Below, piece after piece: positions 17,121-26,470 of a DNA stretch of 64,000 nt. The notes below the pieces were generated by a model that did no database searches, was not told the DNA's origin, and saw nothing but the letters and a program-made list of their open reading frames with translations. The DNA is from Vibrio ouci (GTDB lineage Bacteria; Pseudomonadota; Gammaproteobacteria; Enterobacterales; Vibrionaceae): NCBI RefSeq assembly GCF_004551525.1, contig NZ_SATR01000023.1, forward strand, positions 16,295 to 80,294, given 5' to 3'. A program made the translations under genes and the position numbers. Every line of letters begins with the position of its first letter. Within the stretch, counting starts at the first letter, position 1.

Positions 17121-17528
17121 TAGAATCTGCCTTAATATATCAAAAGTCGCCGCGGTTCTTATTTTGGTAATTCTTTACCATCGACCGCAAAGAAGGTTTG
17201 CCTCCCTGGCTTGCTTTTCATACTGCAAGAATTATTTTCCGATGAAAAATAAATACCCACTTAGTGAGACATGGCTCACCGTCAAAAACGGAAAAGAAAT
17301 TTAATCCTTTAATTTCAATAGCTTAAATAAAGATAAAAATATCAAAAATGACGAAAAGTGATCGTTATCACGCTACCACCCTTATACCGTATGACTATAT
17401 GGGGCTGGGTCACACCGGATTTAGATTTCACTTAATTTTCAATAATAATAATGAGATCTCGATCACTTCAATATAAGCATGATCAATACGAATCCTTTAA
17501 CACTTTTGACTCAACAAATCATGGGTAT
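17121..17528. other. 408-base upstream region of the KdgM-type porin gene
   Basis: AT-rich DNA that must carry the porin promoter on the minus strand. Structures seen are a perfect TGGTAA/TTACCA inverted repeat at 17165-17180 in the probable leader, GTGAG/CTCAC arms at 17264-17279, and the CRP-like site at 17357-17372. No gene of convincing length lies here. Confidence 0.5.
17357..17372. promoter_or_regulatory. CRP-like site upstream of the KdgM-type porin gene
   Basis: AGTGA - TCGTTA - TCACG matches the CRP pattern TGTGA - six bases - TCACA in the eight core positions. It is centred about 244 bases before the porin start, which is distant, so it would need either a promoter far upstream or a second role. 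Confidence 0.5.
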
Positions 17529-17556
17529 AAAAAAAGCTGCCTCACGGCAGCCTTCT
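17529..17556 (-). terminator. Terminator after hemH
   Basis: GCTGCC (17536-17541) and GGCAGC (17546-17551) pair around TCAC; the A run at 17529-17535 gives a T tract on the minus strand. Confidence 0.85.
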
Positions 17557-17574
17557 CAAACGATAACTTATCAC

Positions 17575-18534
17575 TTAGTGACGGCGAGTTACCTCTGCCA
17601 TCATCTGTAAATGAAGCTCATCGTCATTTAAGCAGGGTATATATGTGAAAGCTTCTCCACCATGCTCAATAAAGATCTCACGGCACTCTTCCGAAAGCTC
17701 TTCCAATGTCTCTAAACAATCAACGGAAAAAGCTGGAGCCATGATATCAAGCTTTTTTATCCCCTTGGTAGGCAGTGCTTCTAAGGTTTTATCTGTGTAT
17801 GGCTGTAACCACTCCTCTCGTCCAAAACGAGACTGGTAAGTCATACCAATTTGCTCAGAGGTTAGCCCTAGCTCTTTTGCCAAAAGTTCTGTCGTGCGCT
17901 GACAGTGCTGAGGGTAAATATCACCGTTATCAGCATAGCGCTTAGGAATACCATGATAGGAACAGAGTAAGTAATCACCTTTACCCTTCTCTTGCCATGA
18001 GCGTTTGACACTTTCTGCTAGTGCTTTGACATAGGTGGGATGGTCATGGTAGTCACGGATAAACTGAAAACTTGGCGTAACTGGGATCTTCTTAAATGCT
18101 TTAGTCAAACCGTCAGAGACTGCTGCCGTTGTGGTACCGGAATACTGCGGGTATAAAGGCAGCACGATAACTTCCTCAACCCCTTGAGCTAGCAGTGATT
18201 CAACCCCTGTTTGCAGACTTGGATTACCGTAAGTCATGCCCAACTCAACTGGCATATCCACCAGCTGCTTTAACTTCTCAGCCTGACGTTTTGAGTACAC
18301 CATAAGAGGTGAGCCCTCTTCCGTCCAAACCGACTGATAAAGTTTGGCGACCTTTGGCGCACGAATCGGCAAAATGACACCATGCAAGATTGGGCACCAT
18401 AGCCAGCGAGTCATATCAACAACACGCTTATCATGCAAAAATTGACTAAGGAATTGTTTTACTGCTGGAGCAGTTGCTTCATCAGGTGTCCCTAAATTAA
18501 CCAGTAACACACCTTGTTTTTTATTGTTTTGCAT
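17575..18534 (-). CDS. hemH: Ferrochelatase HemH
   Basis: HemH inserts Fe(II) into protoporphyrin IX, the last step of heme synthesis. The 319-residue protein begins [18 protein letters not shown], the family N-terminus. It contains [19 protein letters not shown], the catalytic-site string [15 protein letters not shown] and, toward the end, [20 protein letters not shown], where Glu and His residues of the family's metal path lie. Length agrees with gammaproteobacterial ferrochelatases. It lies next to adk, with htpG beyond, in the same order as E. coli htpG-adk-hemH, but a terminator separates it from adk, so it is a separate transcript. Confidence 0.97.
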   Translation of the reverse strand: MQNNKKQGVLLVNLGTPDEATAPAVKQFLSQFLHDKRVVDMTRWLWCPILHGVILPIRAPKVAKLYQSVWTEEGSPLMVYSKRQAEKLKQLVDMPVELGMTYGNPSLQTGVESLLAQGVEEVIVLPLYPQYSGTTTAAVSDGLTKAFKKIPVTPSFQFIRDYHDHPTYVKALAESVKRSWQEKGKGDYLLCSYHGIPKRYADNGDIYPQHCQRTTELLAKELGLTSEQIGMTYQSRFGREEWLQPYTDKTLEALPTKGIKKLDIMAPAFSVDCLETLEELSEECREIFIEHGGEAFTYIPCLNDDELHLQMMAEVTRRH

Positions 18535-18601
18535 AGGTTCCTATCAATACTCAAATCGTTCTTTACGTGAAAAGGTCCAACATGGATCAAAGCGCGAACA
18601 T

Positions 18602-18632
18602 AAAAAAAGCGACCTAATAAAGGTCGCTTTCA
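18602..18632 (-). terminator. Terminator after adk
   Basis: AAAGCGACCT (18606-18615) and AGGTCGCTTT (18621-18630) pair perfectly around AATAA; the A run supplies a T tract on the minus strand. Confidence 0.9.
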
Positions 18633-18666
18633 CTATAACAAATTTTCAAAAATCGCTGTTAGCGAT

Positions 18667-19338
<672 letters not shown>

Positions 19339-19407
19339 TTATACCGAAGCTCACTATACTTAGCCAAGTCACGACTTCGCCGCTTGTCACGGTAAGTTTC
19401 GGTATAA
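19339..19407 (-). promoter_or_regulatory. Structured leader of adk
   Basis: Upstream of adk, TTATACCGAA (19339-19348) and TTCGGTATAA (19398-19407) form a perfect 10-bp outer stem enclosing a small palindrome, AAGTC/GACTT at 19366-19377. On the adk transcript this would fold as a long branched hairpin about 28 bases before the start codon. It does not look like a terminator, because no T run follows. A regulatory leader is an inference only. Confidence 0.4.
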
Positions 19408-19422
19408 CCGTTCTTGTATTTA

Positions 19423-19456
19423 GCAATAAAACAGGCGTGCACATTACACGCCTGTT
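19423..19456 (-). terminator. Hairpin with T run upstream of adk
   Basis: AACAGGCGTG (19430-19439) and CACGCCTGTT (19447-19456) pair perfectly around seven bases, and on the minus strand TTTATTGC follows. It lies about 130 bases past the htpG terminator, so it is either a second htpG terminator or the end of a very short transcript that could start at the extended -10 TGGTAGAAT (complement of 19476-19484). Confidence 0.6.
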
Positions 19457-19586
19457 CACTTGGTTTCAAGATTGCATTCTACCATACAATTTAAAACCAA
19501 AGCGCGGTTTACGACTAAAGAATGCTTAAACACTCACACTCCCTACTCTTTCACGCAATTTTATTCACGATAAGCGCAAATAAATC

Positions 19587-19615
19587 AAAAAGCCCGCAAG
19601 ATGCGAGCTTTTTGT
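19587..19615 (-). terminator. Terminator after htpG
   Basis: Arms AGCCCGCA and TGCGAGCT pair with one mismatch around AGA at about 19591-19609, with A and T runs outside. Confidence 0.75.
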
Positions 19616-19628
19616 ATCAAATGAGCTA

Positions 19629-21533
19629 TTAGCCCTTAGTCAAAAGCGTATTGATTGCGCCTAAGAATTGAGATGGATCTTCGATTGAACCACGCTCAGC
19701 CAGCATAGCTTGGCCCAGTAAAACTTCGACCCAACGACCAAACGCTTGTTCATCAGCTTCATCCGCCATTTGCTTAACTAAAGCGTGCTCTGGGTTAATT
19801 TCAAAGATGTACTTCACTTCAGGTGCCGCTTGGCCAGCCGCCTCTAGAAGCTTCGCCATCTGAGTTCCCATCTCAAAGTCATCAGTAACAACAACCGCTG
19901 GAGTACTTGCCAGTTTGAATGTAGTACGAACTTCTTTAACGCGGTCGCCCAAGTATTCTTTGGTGCGTTCAACCACAGACTTGAACTCTTCTTCAGTCTC
20001 TTTTTGCTTCTCTTTTTCCGCTTCGTCTTCAAACTTGCTGAGATCAAGACCAGCTTTCGTAATGGACTGGAACTGCTTACCATCAAACTCAGTTAGGTAG
20101 TTCATCACGTACTCATCAATACGATCGTACATTAGAACAACCTCGATACCTTTGGCTTTAAACTGCTCTAGGTGAGGGCTGTTTTTTGCCGCTGCATAGC
20201 TGTCCGCTGTTAGGTAGTAGATCTTATCTTGACCTTCTTTCATGCGCTCAACATAAGACGCTAGACCCACAGTCTGATCCGCAGAGTCCACTTCAGTAGA
20301 AGCAAAGCGTAGAAGACCTGCAATCTTCTCTTTATTGCTCATGTCTTCAGCAGGGCCTTCTTTCATTACTAGGCCAAACTGCTTCCAGAAGGTTTGATAT
20401 TTCTCTTCATCATTCTTAGCCATGCGCTCAAGCATAGTCAGAACACGCTTAGTGCACGCACCACGCAGCGACTGAGTCACCTTATTGTCTTGCAGGATTT
20501 CACGAGAAACATTCAATGGAAGATCATTTGAATCTATCAAGCCGCGAACAAAGCGTAGGTACGATGGCATAAACTGCTCAGCGTCATCCATGATGAATAC
20601 ACGCTGTACATAAAGCTTTAGACCTGATTTGTGGTCTCGGTTCATCATATCCCAAGGCGCTTGAGATGGGATGTAAAGCAAGCTTGTGTAGTCGTTCTTA
20701 CCTTCTACACGGTTATGGCTCCATACAAGTGGATCAGCAAAGTCGTGTGAAACATGTTTGTAGAACTCTTGGTATTCTTCTTCAGCGATATCTGATTTAT
20801 TACGAGTCCAAAGCGCTTGAGCTTTATTGATTTGCTCCCACTTTTTAGTGCCTGTCTCTTTGCCTTCTTCATCGCGTTCAGCAGTCTGAATTGAAACAGG
20901 GATACCAATGTGATCAGAATACTTACTGATCACTTCACGAAGACGCCATTCGTTTAGGAACTCTTTACCTTCTTCACGCATATGAAGAATGATATCCGTA
21001 CCACGTGATTCTTTTGTCACATCTTCAATCGTGTACTCGCCTTCACCAGCAGAGTGCCACTGTACGCCCTGTTCTGAGCTCAGACCTGCGGCACGAGTGC
21101 GAACCGTCACAGCATCAGCAACAATAAATGCAGAGTAGAAGCCAACCCCAAATTGACCAATCAGTTGAGAGTCTTTAGATTGGTCTTCCGATAATTTAGA
21201 GAAGAAATCAGCAGTACCCGATTTAGCAATAGTACCTAGGTGCTCAATAACGTCTTCACGGCTCATGCCGATGCCATTGTCAGAAATCGTTAGAGTATTA
21301 GATGTCTCATCAAAAGAGAGCTTTACACCTAGCTCGGCGTCGCCTTGATAAAGCTCCGAATTAGACAATGCTTGAAAACGCAGTTTGTCAGAAGCATCAG
21401 ACGCATTCGAAATCAGCTCGCGAAGAAAAATCTCTTTGTTTGAGTAAAGAGAATGAATCATTAAATGAAGTAGTTGTTTTACTTCTGACTGAAAGCCACG
21501 AGTTTCTTTGTTATGTGTTGCAGTTTCGCTCAT
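19629..21533 (-). CDS. htpG: Hsp90-family chaperone HtpG
   Basis: HtpG is the bacterial Hsp90, an ATP-driven cytoplasmic chaperone that remodels client proteins with DnaK. The start is the ATG at 21533 with GGAG upstream, giving [20 protein letters not shown]; the frame reaches further but the extra residues are not typical. The 634-residue protein has the N-terminal GHKL ATPase domain ([51 protein letters not shown]). The middle domain contains the catalytic Arg region ([15 protein letters not shown]), and a C-terminal dimerisation domain follows. A sigma-32-type promoter lies upstream, and toxR is divergent, as in V. cholerae. Confidence 0.98.
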   Translation of the reverse strand: MSETATHNKETRGFQSEVKQLLHLMIHSLYSNKEIFLRELISNASDASDKLRFQALSNSELYQGDAELGVKLSFDETSNTLTISDNGIGMSREDVIEHLGTIAKSGTADFFSKLSEDQSKDSQLIGQFGVGFYSAFIVADAVTVRTRAAGLSSEQGVQWHSAGEGEYTIEDVTKESRGTDIILHMREEGKEFLNEWRLREVISKYSDHIGIPVSIQTAERDEEGKETGTKKWEQINKAQALWTRNKSDIAEEEYQEFYKHVSHDFADPLVWSHNRVEGKNDYTSLLYIPSQAPWDMMNRDHKSGLKLYVQRVFIMDDAEQFMPSYLRFVRGLIDSNDLPLNVSREILQDNKVTQSLRGACTKRVLTMLERMAKNDEEKYQTFWKQFGLVMKEGPAEDMSNKEKIAGLLRFASTEVDSADQTVGLASYVERMKEGQDKIYYLTADSYAAAKNSPHLEQFKAKGIEVVLMYDRIDEYVMNYLTEFDGKQFQSITKAGLDLSKFEDEAEKEKQKETEEEFKSVVERTKEYLGDRVKEVRTTFKLASTPAVVVTDDFEMGTQMAKLLEAAGQAAPEVKYIFEINPEHALVKQMADEADEQAFGRWVEVLLGQAMLAERGSIEDPSQFLGAINTLLTKG

Positions 21534-21612
21534 GATAACTCCATAAGTTCTATACTTATCAAGCCAATACATTCATAGTAAGAATTGGTAATTGGCCGAA
21601 ATCTGTCAGTTA

Positions 21613-21641
21613 ACATGAGGGTGACAATTGTAAATTCAAGG
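21613..21641 (-). promoter_or_regulatory. Heat-shock (sigma-32) promoter of htpG
   Basis: On the minus strand, CCTTGAA and CCCTCATGT are separated by 13 bases, close to the sigma-32 pattern CTTGAA - 13 to 17 bases - CCCCATnT. It lies about 80 bases before htpG, in the shared htpG/toxR intergenic region. In V. cholerae this arrangement is known to let heat shock lower toxR expression. Confidence 0.82.
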
Positions 21642-21799
21642 TCAATAAGCATAAAAACAGTGTTTTTTTGGTTTTATTTTGACTATCCTTGCACCTCTAA
21701 AAAATCAAAATTTCTAAACTGGTCACTTTTCGCACAAGTGACAGTCAGTACTGGGCAAGTACTACCTTCTGAAACCTTTACAAAAATGGCCAATGATTG

Positions 21800-22666
21800 A
21801 TGAGTAATATAGGTACTAAGTTTAATCTTGCAAACAGATTCACTTTTGACCCGAATACAAACTCTCTTATCGATAAGGAAACCGATAATGAGCTTATTCG
21901 CTTAGGAAGCAATGAGAGCCGTATTCTTCTGCTACTTTGTGAAAAACCGAGTGAAATTGTCTCCCGAAACGATCTGCATGATTTCGTTTGGCGCAAGCAA
22001 GGCTTTGAGGTTGATGACTCAAGCCTAACACAAGCAATTTCGACGTTGCGAAAGCTCCTTAAAGATTCCACTAAATCTCCAATGTTTGTGAAAACCGTGC
22101 CAAAGCGTGGTTATCAGCTGATTTGTACTGTAGAGCGTACTACTCCGTTAATGAGTGGCGAATCTGATATCGAAGAAAACGTCGCGACAGATGACGTTGA
22201 AATCGTCGATATCACTGATACAGAGGCCGTAACAGAAGGGCCTGTAAGCCCTCAGGTTGAAGAATCGCAGCCAACAAAATCAGTGGAACAGCCAGCCCCG
22301 CGTCAAGCATGGAGCCTGACATCTAAATTGTTCTTGGCATTAGCTTTATTCCTACCATTATGTGTTGTGTTATTTACCAACCCAGCAGAATCTGAATTCC
22401 GTGAACTGGGTGTATTTGGCAATACTCCAGTGAAAACGCCAATCAACCACCCAGACTTAACTCAGTGGTACCCTTCAATTAAGCAGTGTGTGAAAAAGTA
22501 CAATGAGACACACTTGGATGACGTTGCGCCAATTGAAGTGATTGCAACCGGAGGTCAGAATAATCAACTGGTGCTGAACTACATTCACTCGTTAGATCAT
22601 TCCGGTCAAAACATCACACTACGCATCTTCGCTGAACAAGAAGATCTAAGTAAAGTTTGCCAATAG
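21800..22666 (+). CDS. toxR: Membrane-bound transcription activator ToxR
   Basis: ToxR is an inner-membrane transcription factor that senses bile and other envelope signals and controls porin and virulence genes in vibrios. The 288-residue protein has an N-terminal winged-helix domain (RLGSNESRILLLLCEKPSEI, DSSLTQAISTLRKLLKDSTK, TVPKRGYQLICTVE; about residues 5-110) and a variable Glu/Thr-rich linker. One membrane helix follows (LFLALALFLPLCVVLFT, about 178-195). The periplasmic domain has two Cys (IKQCVKK and the C-terminal SKVCQ), the pair that forms a redox-sensitive disulphide. The ATG at 21800 is adjacent to a possible TTG at 21797; I prefer ATG. toxS follows. Confidence 0.97.
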   Translation: MSNIGTKFNLANRFTFDPNTNSLIDKETDNELIRLGSNESRILLLLCEKPSEIVSRNDLHDFVWRKQGFEVDDSSLTQAISTLRKLLKDSTKSPMFVKTVPKRGYQLICTVERTTPLMSGESDIEENVATDDVEIVDITDTEAVTEGPVSPQVEESQPTKSVEQPAPRQAWSLTSKLFLALALFLPLCVVLFTNPAESEFRELGVFGNTPVKTPINHPDLTQWYPSIKQCVKKYNETHLDDVAPIEVIATGGQNNQLVLNYIHSLDHSGQNITLRIFAEQEDLSKVCQ

Positions 22667-22677
22667 GAAGCATCACA

Positions 22678-23196
22678 ATGAATCAGAAAATTGCAGCAGG
22701 CCTACTTGTTTTTTCAGCACTGTTTAGTGGATGGCTATATTGGGGTAGCGACTTAAAAGTTGAGCAAGTCATTACTTCTCACGAATGGCAATCAAAGATG
22801 GTTACCGTCATTACAGCACCACTTCAGGAAGAGTCGGTTGGTCCACTACGTAAAGTAGATGTCTCTTCTAACGTGAAGTATTTGCCGAACAATACGTATA
22901 TCCGTGTCGCCACAGTTCGTTTATACGCCAATGACGATCAGTCTGCTGAGAGTGTTATTAACATCTCTGAAACCGGTGATTGGGACATTAGCGACAACTA
23001 CCTGTTGGTCTCTCCAACTGAGTTCAAAGATGTCTCCTCTGCACAAAGCAAAGACTTTACTGAAGCGCAGCTTAAGCTCATCACTCAGATCTTTAAGATG
23101 GATGCGCAGCAAAGCCGCCGCATCGACATCGTTAATGAAAAGACCTTATTGCTGACCAGTCTGAGTCACGGCTCTACCGTACTTTTCAGTAACTAA
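22678..23196 (+). CDS. toxS: ToxR-stabilising membrane protein ToxS
   Basis: ToxS is anchored in the inner membrane with a periplasmic domain that binds ToxR, promotes its function and protects it from proteolysis. The start at 22678 (MNQKIAAGLLVFSALFSGWL) follows a GGAAG and gives a 172-residue protein; the longer frame upstream lacks signal character. After the single membrane segment come the conserved strings ITSHEWQSKMVTVI and RIDIVNEKTLLLTSLSHGST. It starts eleven bases after toxR ends, so the two are co-transcribed as in other vibrios, and a terminator closes the operon. Confidence 0.96.
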   Translation: MNQKIAAGLLVFSALFSGWLYWGSDLKVEQVITSHEWQSKMVTVITAPLQEESVGPLRKVDVSSNVKYLPNNTYIRVATVRLYANDDQSAESVINISETGDWDISDNYLLVSPTEFKDVSSAQSKDFTEAQLKLITQIFKMDAQQSRRIDIVNEKTLLLTSLSHGSTVLFSN

Positions 23197-23204
23197 ATTC
23201 AATT

Positions 23205-23232
23205 AAAGGGGCATGAAGCCCCTTTCTTTTTC
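23205..23232 (+). terminator. Terminator after toxS
   Basis: AAAGGGGC (23205-23212) and GCCCCTTT (23218-23225) pair perfectly and run into CTTTTTC. The next gene starts only a few bases later, so it must use a promoter inside toxS or read through. Confidence 0.85.
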
Positions 23233-23240
23233 TTAGTATC

Positions 23241-23996
23241 ATGGATTGGATTAATACCTTCGCCCTATTTCTCGGCTCATTGCTAGCCAATACACTCGCT
23301 TCACTCTCTGGTGGTGGCGCGGGATTGTTGCAGTTTCCGCTACTGATTTTCTTTGGTTTACCTTTTTCGGTCGCTTTGGCGACGCATAAAATCGCCAGTG
23401 TTGCTCTAGGACTTGGCGCGGCGTACGCGCATATCAAACATAAAAGCTTCTCAGTTGGCGTTGCCGTCTACTTAATTTTCGTGGGTAGCATTGGCGTCGT
23501 GATCGGCGCCAATATTGTCCTTCTCATTCCAGAAGACCTTGCTCAAAAAATGCTTGGGATAATGATTTTGGCGCTGGGTATCTACTCTCGACTCAAAAAG
23601 CAACTTGGCCAGGAAGAAGTACAATCTCACCGTGATCCACTGGGCTGGTTTATAGGGGGGATAGGACTGATGCTGATCGGGGTGATCAATGGATCGTTAA
23701 CCGCTGGTTCTGGTTTACTGGTGACTTTATTTCTTGTCCGCTGGTTTGGATACAGCTACAAACAAGCTGTTGCCCTTACTATGCTATGCGTCGGCCTGTT
23801 CTGGAATGGTATTGGCGGAATCGCTGTTGCCCAAGCAGGAGCCCCTATTTACTGGCCTTGGTTACCTGTGTTGCTACTGGGTTCATTTTTAGGTGGTAGC
23901 CTCGGCGCTTACCTTACGACACGTTATAGTAACAAGGTAATAAAAACCTGTTTCGAAGTTCTCACATTCGCGGTTGGCGTTAAATTATTAGTCTGA
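23241..23996 (+). CDS. TauE/SafE-family (DUF81) membrane permease
   Basis: A 251-residue inner-membrane protein with about eight hydrophobic segments. It has the TauE/SafE hallmark near the N-terminus (NTLASLSGGGAGLLQFPL, LPFSVALATHKIASVALG) and its repeat in the second half (IGVINGSLTAGSGLLVTLFL, KQAVALTMLCVGLFWNGIGG). Members export sulfite, sulfoacetate or other small sulfur/organic anions; the substrate here cannot be told. A SelW-like redox protein follows 10 bases downstream. The start is 45 bases after the toxS stop, behind its terminator. Confidence 0.9.
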   Translation: MDWINTFALFLGSLLANTLASLSGGGAGLLQFPLLIFFGLPFSVALATHKIASVALGLGAAYAHIKHKSFSVGVAVYLIFVGSIGVVIGANIVLLIPEDLAQKMLGIMILALGIYSRLKKQLGQEEVQSHRDPLGWFIGGIGLMLIGVINGSLTAGSGLLVTLFLVRWFGYSYKQAVALTMLCVGLFWNGIGGIAVAQAGAPIYWPWLPVLLLGSFLGGSLGAYLTTRYSNKVIKTCFEVLTFAVGVKLLV

Positions 23997-24006
23997 AGAG
24001 GGTGAC

Positions 24007-24285
24007 ATGGAAAAAGCTAAAATTGATATTTATTACTGTCGTCAGTGTAACTGGATGCTACGCTCAACTTGGTTAACACAAGAGCTATTACACACGTTTA
24101 GCGAAGAAATCGAAACTGTCTCACTACACCCTGATACTGGGGGTAGATTCGAAATCCATTGTAATGGGAAGATGATTTGGGAGCGAAAACAGGATGGCGG
24201 TTTTCCTGAAGCAAAAATTCTAAAGCAACGCGTAAGAGATGAAATTGATCCCGAAAGAGATCTCGGCCATTCGGATCGTAAGTAA
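24007..24285 (+). CDS. SelW/Rdx-family thioredoxin-like protein
   Basis: A 92-residue cytoplasmic protein of the SelT/SelW/SelH (Rdx) family. The redox motif CRQC appears near the N-terminus (IDIYYCRQCNWMLRSTWLTQ), with Cys in both positions, so it is not a selenoprotein. The family pattern continues with VSLHPDTGGRFEIHCNGKMI and a C-terminal helix with the string KILKQRVRDEIDPERDLGH. Rdx proteins are thought to act in thiol redox reactions, but no reaction is established. It starts ten bases after the TauE gene, suggesting a joint function with the permease. Confidence 0.9.
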   Translation: MEKAKIDIYYCRQCNWMLRSTWLTQELLHTFSEEIETVSLHPDTGGRFEIHCNGKMIWERKQDGGFPEAKILKQRVRDEIDPERDLGHSDRK

Positions 24286-24309
24286 CTGCTCTCATTACCC
24301 TCAAATTTT

Positions 24310-24329
24310 GGCAGCCAAGCAAGGCTGCC
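24310..24329. terminator. Hairpin between the convergent SelW-like and yfcE genes
   Basis: GGCAGCC (24310-24316) and GGCTGCC (24323-24329) pair perfectly. The T runs on both sides are weak, so it is a likely but not strong bidirectional terminator. Confidence 0.55.
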
Positions 24330-24335
24330 TATCAA

Positions 24336-24884
24336 CTAGCTAAGTGACGTTTGTGCTAGCACTTCACCGTCAAAAGTAACCACGCTAAGTTGGTTGTCTT
24401 CTAGCAAACCATAACTAGCCGCGTACCCATCGCGCGGGAAAGTGATCGAGCCTGGGTTAAAAATAAACTGACCATTATCCAACTCTGCAACTGGGATATG
24501 AGTGTGCCCATGAACAATCACATCACCTTGTTTCAGTGGTGGTCGCTTATTTGAATTATAGAGATGACCATGAGTTAAGAACAAACGCTGCCCAGAAGGT
24601 AGCATCACCCAAGCATAATCCATCATCATAGGAAACGAGAGTAGCATCTGGTCAACTTCGCTGTCGCAGTTACCACGTACAGCGATGATCTGGTCAGCAT
24701 ATTGGTTAAGAAGCTCACTAACCGCTGGTGGGTTGTATCCGTCCGGCACAGGGTTACGTGGACCGTGGTTAAGCACATCACCTAAAATAACCAACGTCTC
24801 AGCGCCAGATTTTCTATATTCAGCCAGTACTTTTTCAGTTGCAGGCAAACAGCCATGCAGATCAGAGGCAAAAAAGAGTTTCAC
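24336..24884 (-). CDS. yfcE: Metallophosphodiesterase YfcE
   Basis: YfcE is a manganese-dependent phosphodiesterase of the calcineurin-like superfamily; its cell substrate is not known. The 182-residue protein shows the metal-ligand motifs in order: FFASDLHGCLPATEKVL at the N-terminus, VILGDVLNHGPRNPVPDGY, IIAVRGNCDSEVDQML, LFLTHGHLYNSNKRP and VIVHGHTHIPVAE. The length and motif spacing agree with E. coli YfcE (184 residues). It is on the minus strand, convergent with the SelW gene and 50 bases downstream of the DUF1538 operon; co-transcription is possible because no terminator separates them. Confidence 0.93.
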   Translation of the reverse strand: MKLFFASDLHGCLPATEKVLAEYRKSGAETLVILGDVLNHGPRNPVPDGYNPPAVSELLNQYADQIIAVRGNCDSEVDQMLLSFPMMMDYAWVMLPSGQRLFLTHGHLYNSNKRPPLKQGDVIVHGHTHIPVAELDNGQFIFNPGSITFPRDGYAASYGLLEDNQLSVVTFDGEVLAQTSLS

Positions 24885-24934
24885 GACATCATCTCCTCAA
24901 AATTAATCAGGAAATTCTACGCTCACTTTGTCGA

Positions 24935-25339
24935 TTAGTCATCCCTAGCCATGCCGTTAATGACGATATTATTGTAACTGACCATACCGATGACTTTTCC
25001 CTGTTCAATCACAGGCGCTCGACTAATCCCAAATCGTTCAAACAATCGCGCGCAATACTTGACGTTCATCTCAGGCTCAACGCTTAGAGCAGGTTTGGTC
25101 ATAATTTCGTAGATGTTGGTTCTTTCCGGAGAACGGTTTTGAGCCAATACCTTTTTCGCAATATCGTTCATTAAAACTAGGCCATACTCGTCATCATCAC
25201 AGCGCTTATTGACCACCAGCGCTTTAACCCCGTGCTCACGCGCTAATTGAATTCCCTCTTTAACCGTTGTTAAGCCATCAATAATCACATAAGTATTGGC
25301 CATCACATCCCGAACACAGACTTTCGTTTGCTGATTCAT
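24935..25339 (-). CDS. CBS-domain protein of the DUF1538 operon
   Basis: A 134-residue soluble protein made of one CBS pair. The first motif is VRDVMANTYVIIDGLTTVKE with VKALVVNKRCDDDEYGLVLM; the second is IYEIMTKPALSVEPEMNVKY with FGISRAPVIEQGKVIGMVSY. CBS pairs usually bind adenine nucleotides or related ligands and switch a partner protein. It is the last gene of a four-gene operon, and its ATG overlaps the PII-like stop codon (ATGA). Together with the PII-like protein it is probably a ligand sensor for the DUF1538 membrane pair, which is inference from the gene neighbourhood. Confidence 0.88.
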   Translation of the reverse strand: MNQQTKVCVRDVMANTYVIIDGLTTVKEGIQLAREHGVKALVVNKRCDDDEYGLVLMNDIAKKVLAQNRSPERTNIYEIMTKPALSVEPEMNVKYCARLFERFGISRAPVIEQGKVIGMVSYNNIVINGMARDD

Positions 25340-25686
25340 AATTCATCCTCAACTACTTTAGTTAACTTCTCTACTTGGTGTGCTACGCCAACGGCATCTT
25401 CAATATCAATTTGTATTGCGATTCCTTGCCCCGACTCTTGATCAAACTCGCCTACATCACTGATAGTTTCTAATATATGGCGAGATAAATGCTCTTCCAC
25501 TACGAACAAAAGCACATCCTTTTGTACCTCTAGCGTCAGGCCAAAGAAGGTTTTCTTCTGATTGAGCCCTTCGCCTCGAGCATTGTTAATCACTGTTGCC
25601 CCAGTAGCACCTGCATCTCTTGCTGCAGTCAGTACCGCGTCTGTTTTGCTGTCTTCAACGAAGGCCAATAGCAATTTAAAGCGCAT
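25336..25686 (-). CDS. PII-like signalling protein of the DUF1538 operon
   Basis: A 116-residue soluble protein with the PII fold pattern: a beta strand ([20 protein letters not shown]), a glycine-rich turn (GATGATVINNARGEG), a T-loop-like stretch (LNQKKTFFGLTLEVQKD), and a B-loop-like ending (SGQGIAIQIDIEDAVGV). The standard uridylylated T-loop Tyr is not apparent. I place the start at 25686, because GAGGA lies eight bases before it; upstream GTG (25701) and ATG (25695) starts would overlap the previous gene further. PII-like proteins often bind adenylates and act on membrane partners, which fits its place between a membrane pair and a CBS protein. Confidence 0.82.
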   Translation of the reverse strand: MRFKLLLAFVEDSKTDAVLTAARDAGATGATVINNARGEGLNQKKTFFGLTLEVQKDVLLFVVEEHLSRHILETISDVGEFDQESGQGIAIQIDIEDAVGVAHQVEKLTKVVEDEL

Positions 25687-26470
25687 TTTCTTCATCCTCA
25701 CGTTTTGTTTCTTTATTGAGCCACTGCGTTATTTGCGCGTAACCCATAACGGAAATCATTGGAAATAAACTCGCAAAAGCAATCAAGCCAAAGCCATCAA
25801 TCATTGGATTACGCCCCGGGACCGTAGAGGCAAGCCCTAAACCTAATGCCGCGACTAAAGGCACGGTAACAGTCGAAGTCGTGACCCCACCAGAGTCGTA
25901 GGCCAATGGAATAATGAGCTTGGGAGCATAAAAGGTTTGAATAACTACAATTACGTAGCCGAAAATGATGTAGTAATGAATAGGATCGCCCACCACAATC
26001 CGATAGCTCCCGAGCGAGATACCAAAAGCAACCCCAAGGGCGACTGCGATCCTTAACCCATTGACACTGATACTGCCGCCCGACACTTGATTAGCTTTTA
26101 GCGCTACAGCAATTAGCGAAGGCTCAGCAATGGTGGTGCTAAACCCTATAAAAAAGGCGAAAAGATAAACCCAGTAGTAATCAAACCATTCAAAGTTAGC
26201 GCCTAGTGAAAGCTGAAATTGCTTAATAAAATTTGGCGCGGTTAATTGAGATGCCATCGTTTCACCAAGTGGAAACAAGGCGAGATCAAGGCCGATAAGA
26301 AAGAGGGATAAACCAAGTATCACGTAGAAGAAACCAAGCATCACCTTTGCAGGGTTGGCAATGGGTTTTCTTAATACGGCAAACTGGAAACCAAAAATGA
26401 TGCTCGCAATCGGCACAACATCGCTAACCGTATCAATGAATATCTCTGCAAAATGACTCCACGCGATCAT
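25676..26470 (-). CDS. DUF1538 membrane protein B
   Basis: A 264-residue inner-membrane protein of the DUF1538 family with about seven hydrophobic segments. Two family signatures are visible: [17 protein letters not shown] near the middle and [19 protein letters not shown] followed by [20 protein letters not shown] toward the C-terminus. The repeated TT...EP and GGVTTS...VP patterns look like a pseudo-symmetric pore or substrate site. It overlaps the preceding DUF1538 gene by four bases (ATGA) and the PII-like gene by 11, so the operon is translationally coupled. The C-terminal tail is polar ([13 protein letters not shown]) and could contact the soluble partners. Transport is inferred; the substrate is unknown. 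Confidence 0.88.
   Translation of the reverse strand: MIAWSHFAEIFIDTVSDVVPIASIIFGFQFAVLRKPIANPAKVMLGFFYVILGLSLFLIGLDLALFPLGETMASQLTAPNFIKQFQLSLGANFEWFDYYWVYLFAFFIGFSTTIAEPSLIAVALKANQVSGGSISVNGLRIAVALGVAFGISLGSYRIVVGDPIHYYIIFGYVIVVIQTFYAPKLIIPLAYDSGGVTTSTVTVPLVAALGLGLASTVPGRNPMIDGFGLIAFASLFPMISVMGYAQITQWLNKETKREDEENAL

Noticed and set aside
17264..17279. GTGAG/CTCAC arms as a second CRP site
   Set aside because: The GTGA and TCAC cores are eight bases apart instead of six, so they do not fit CRP.
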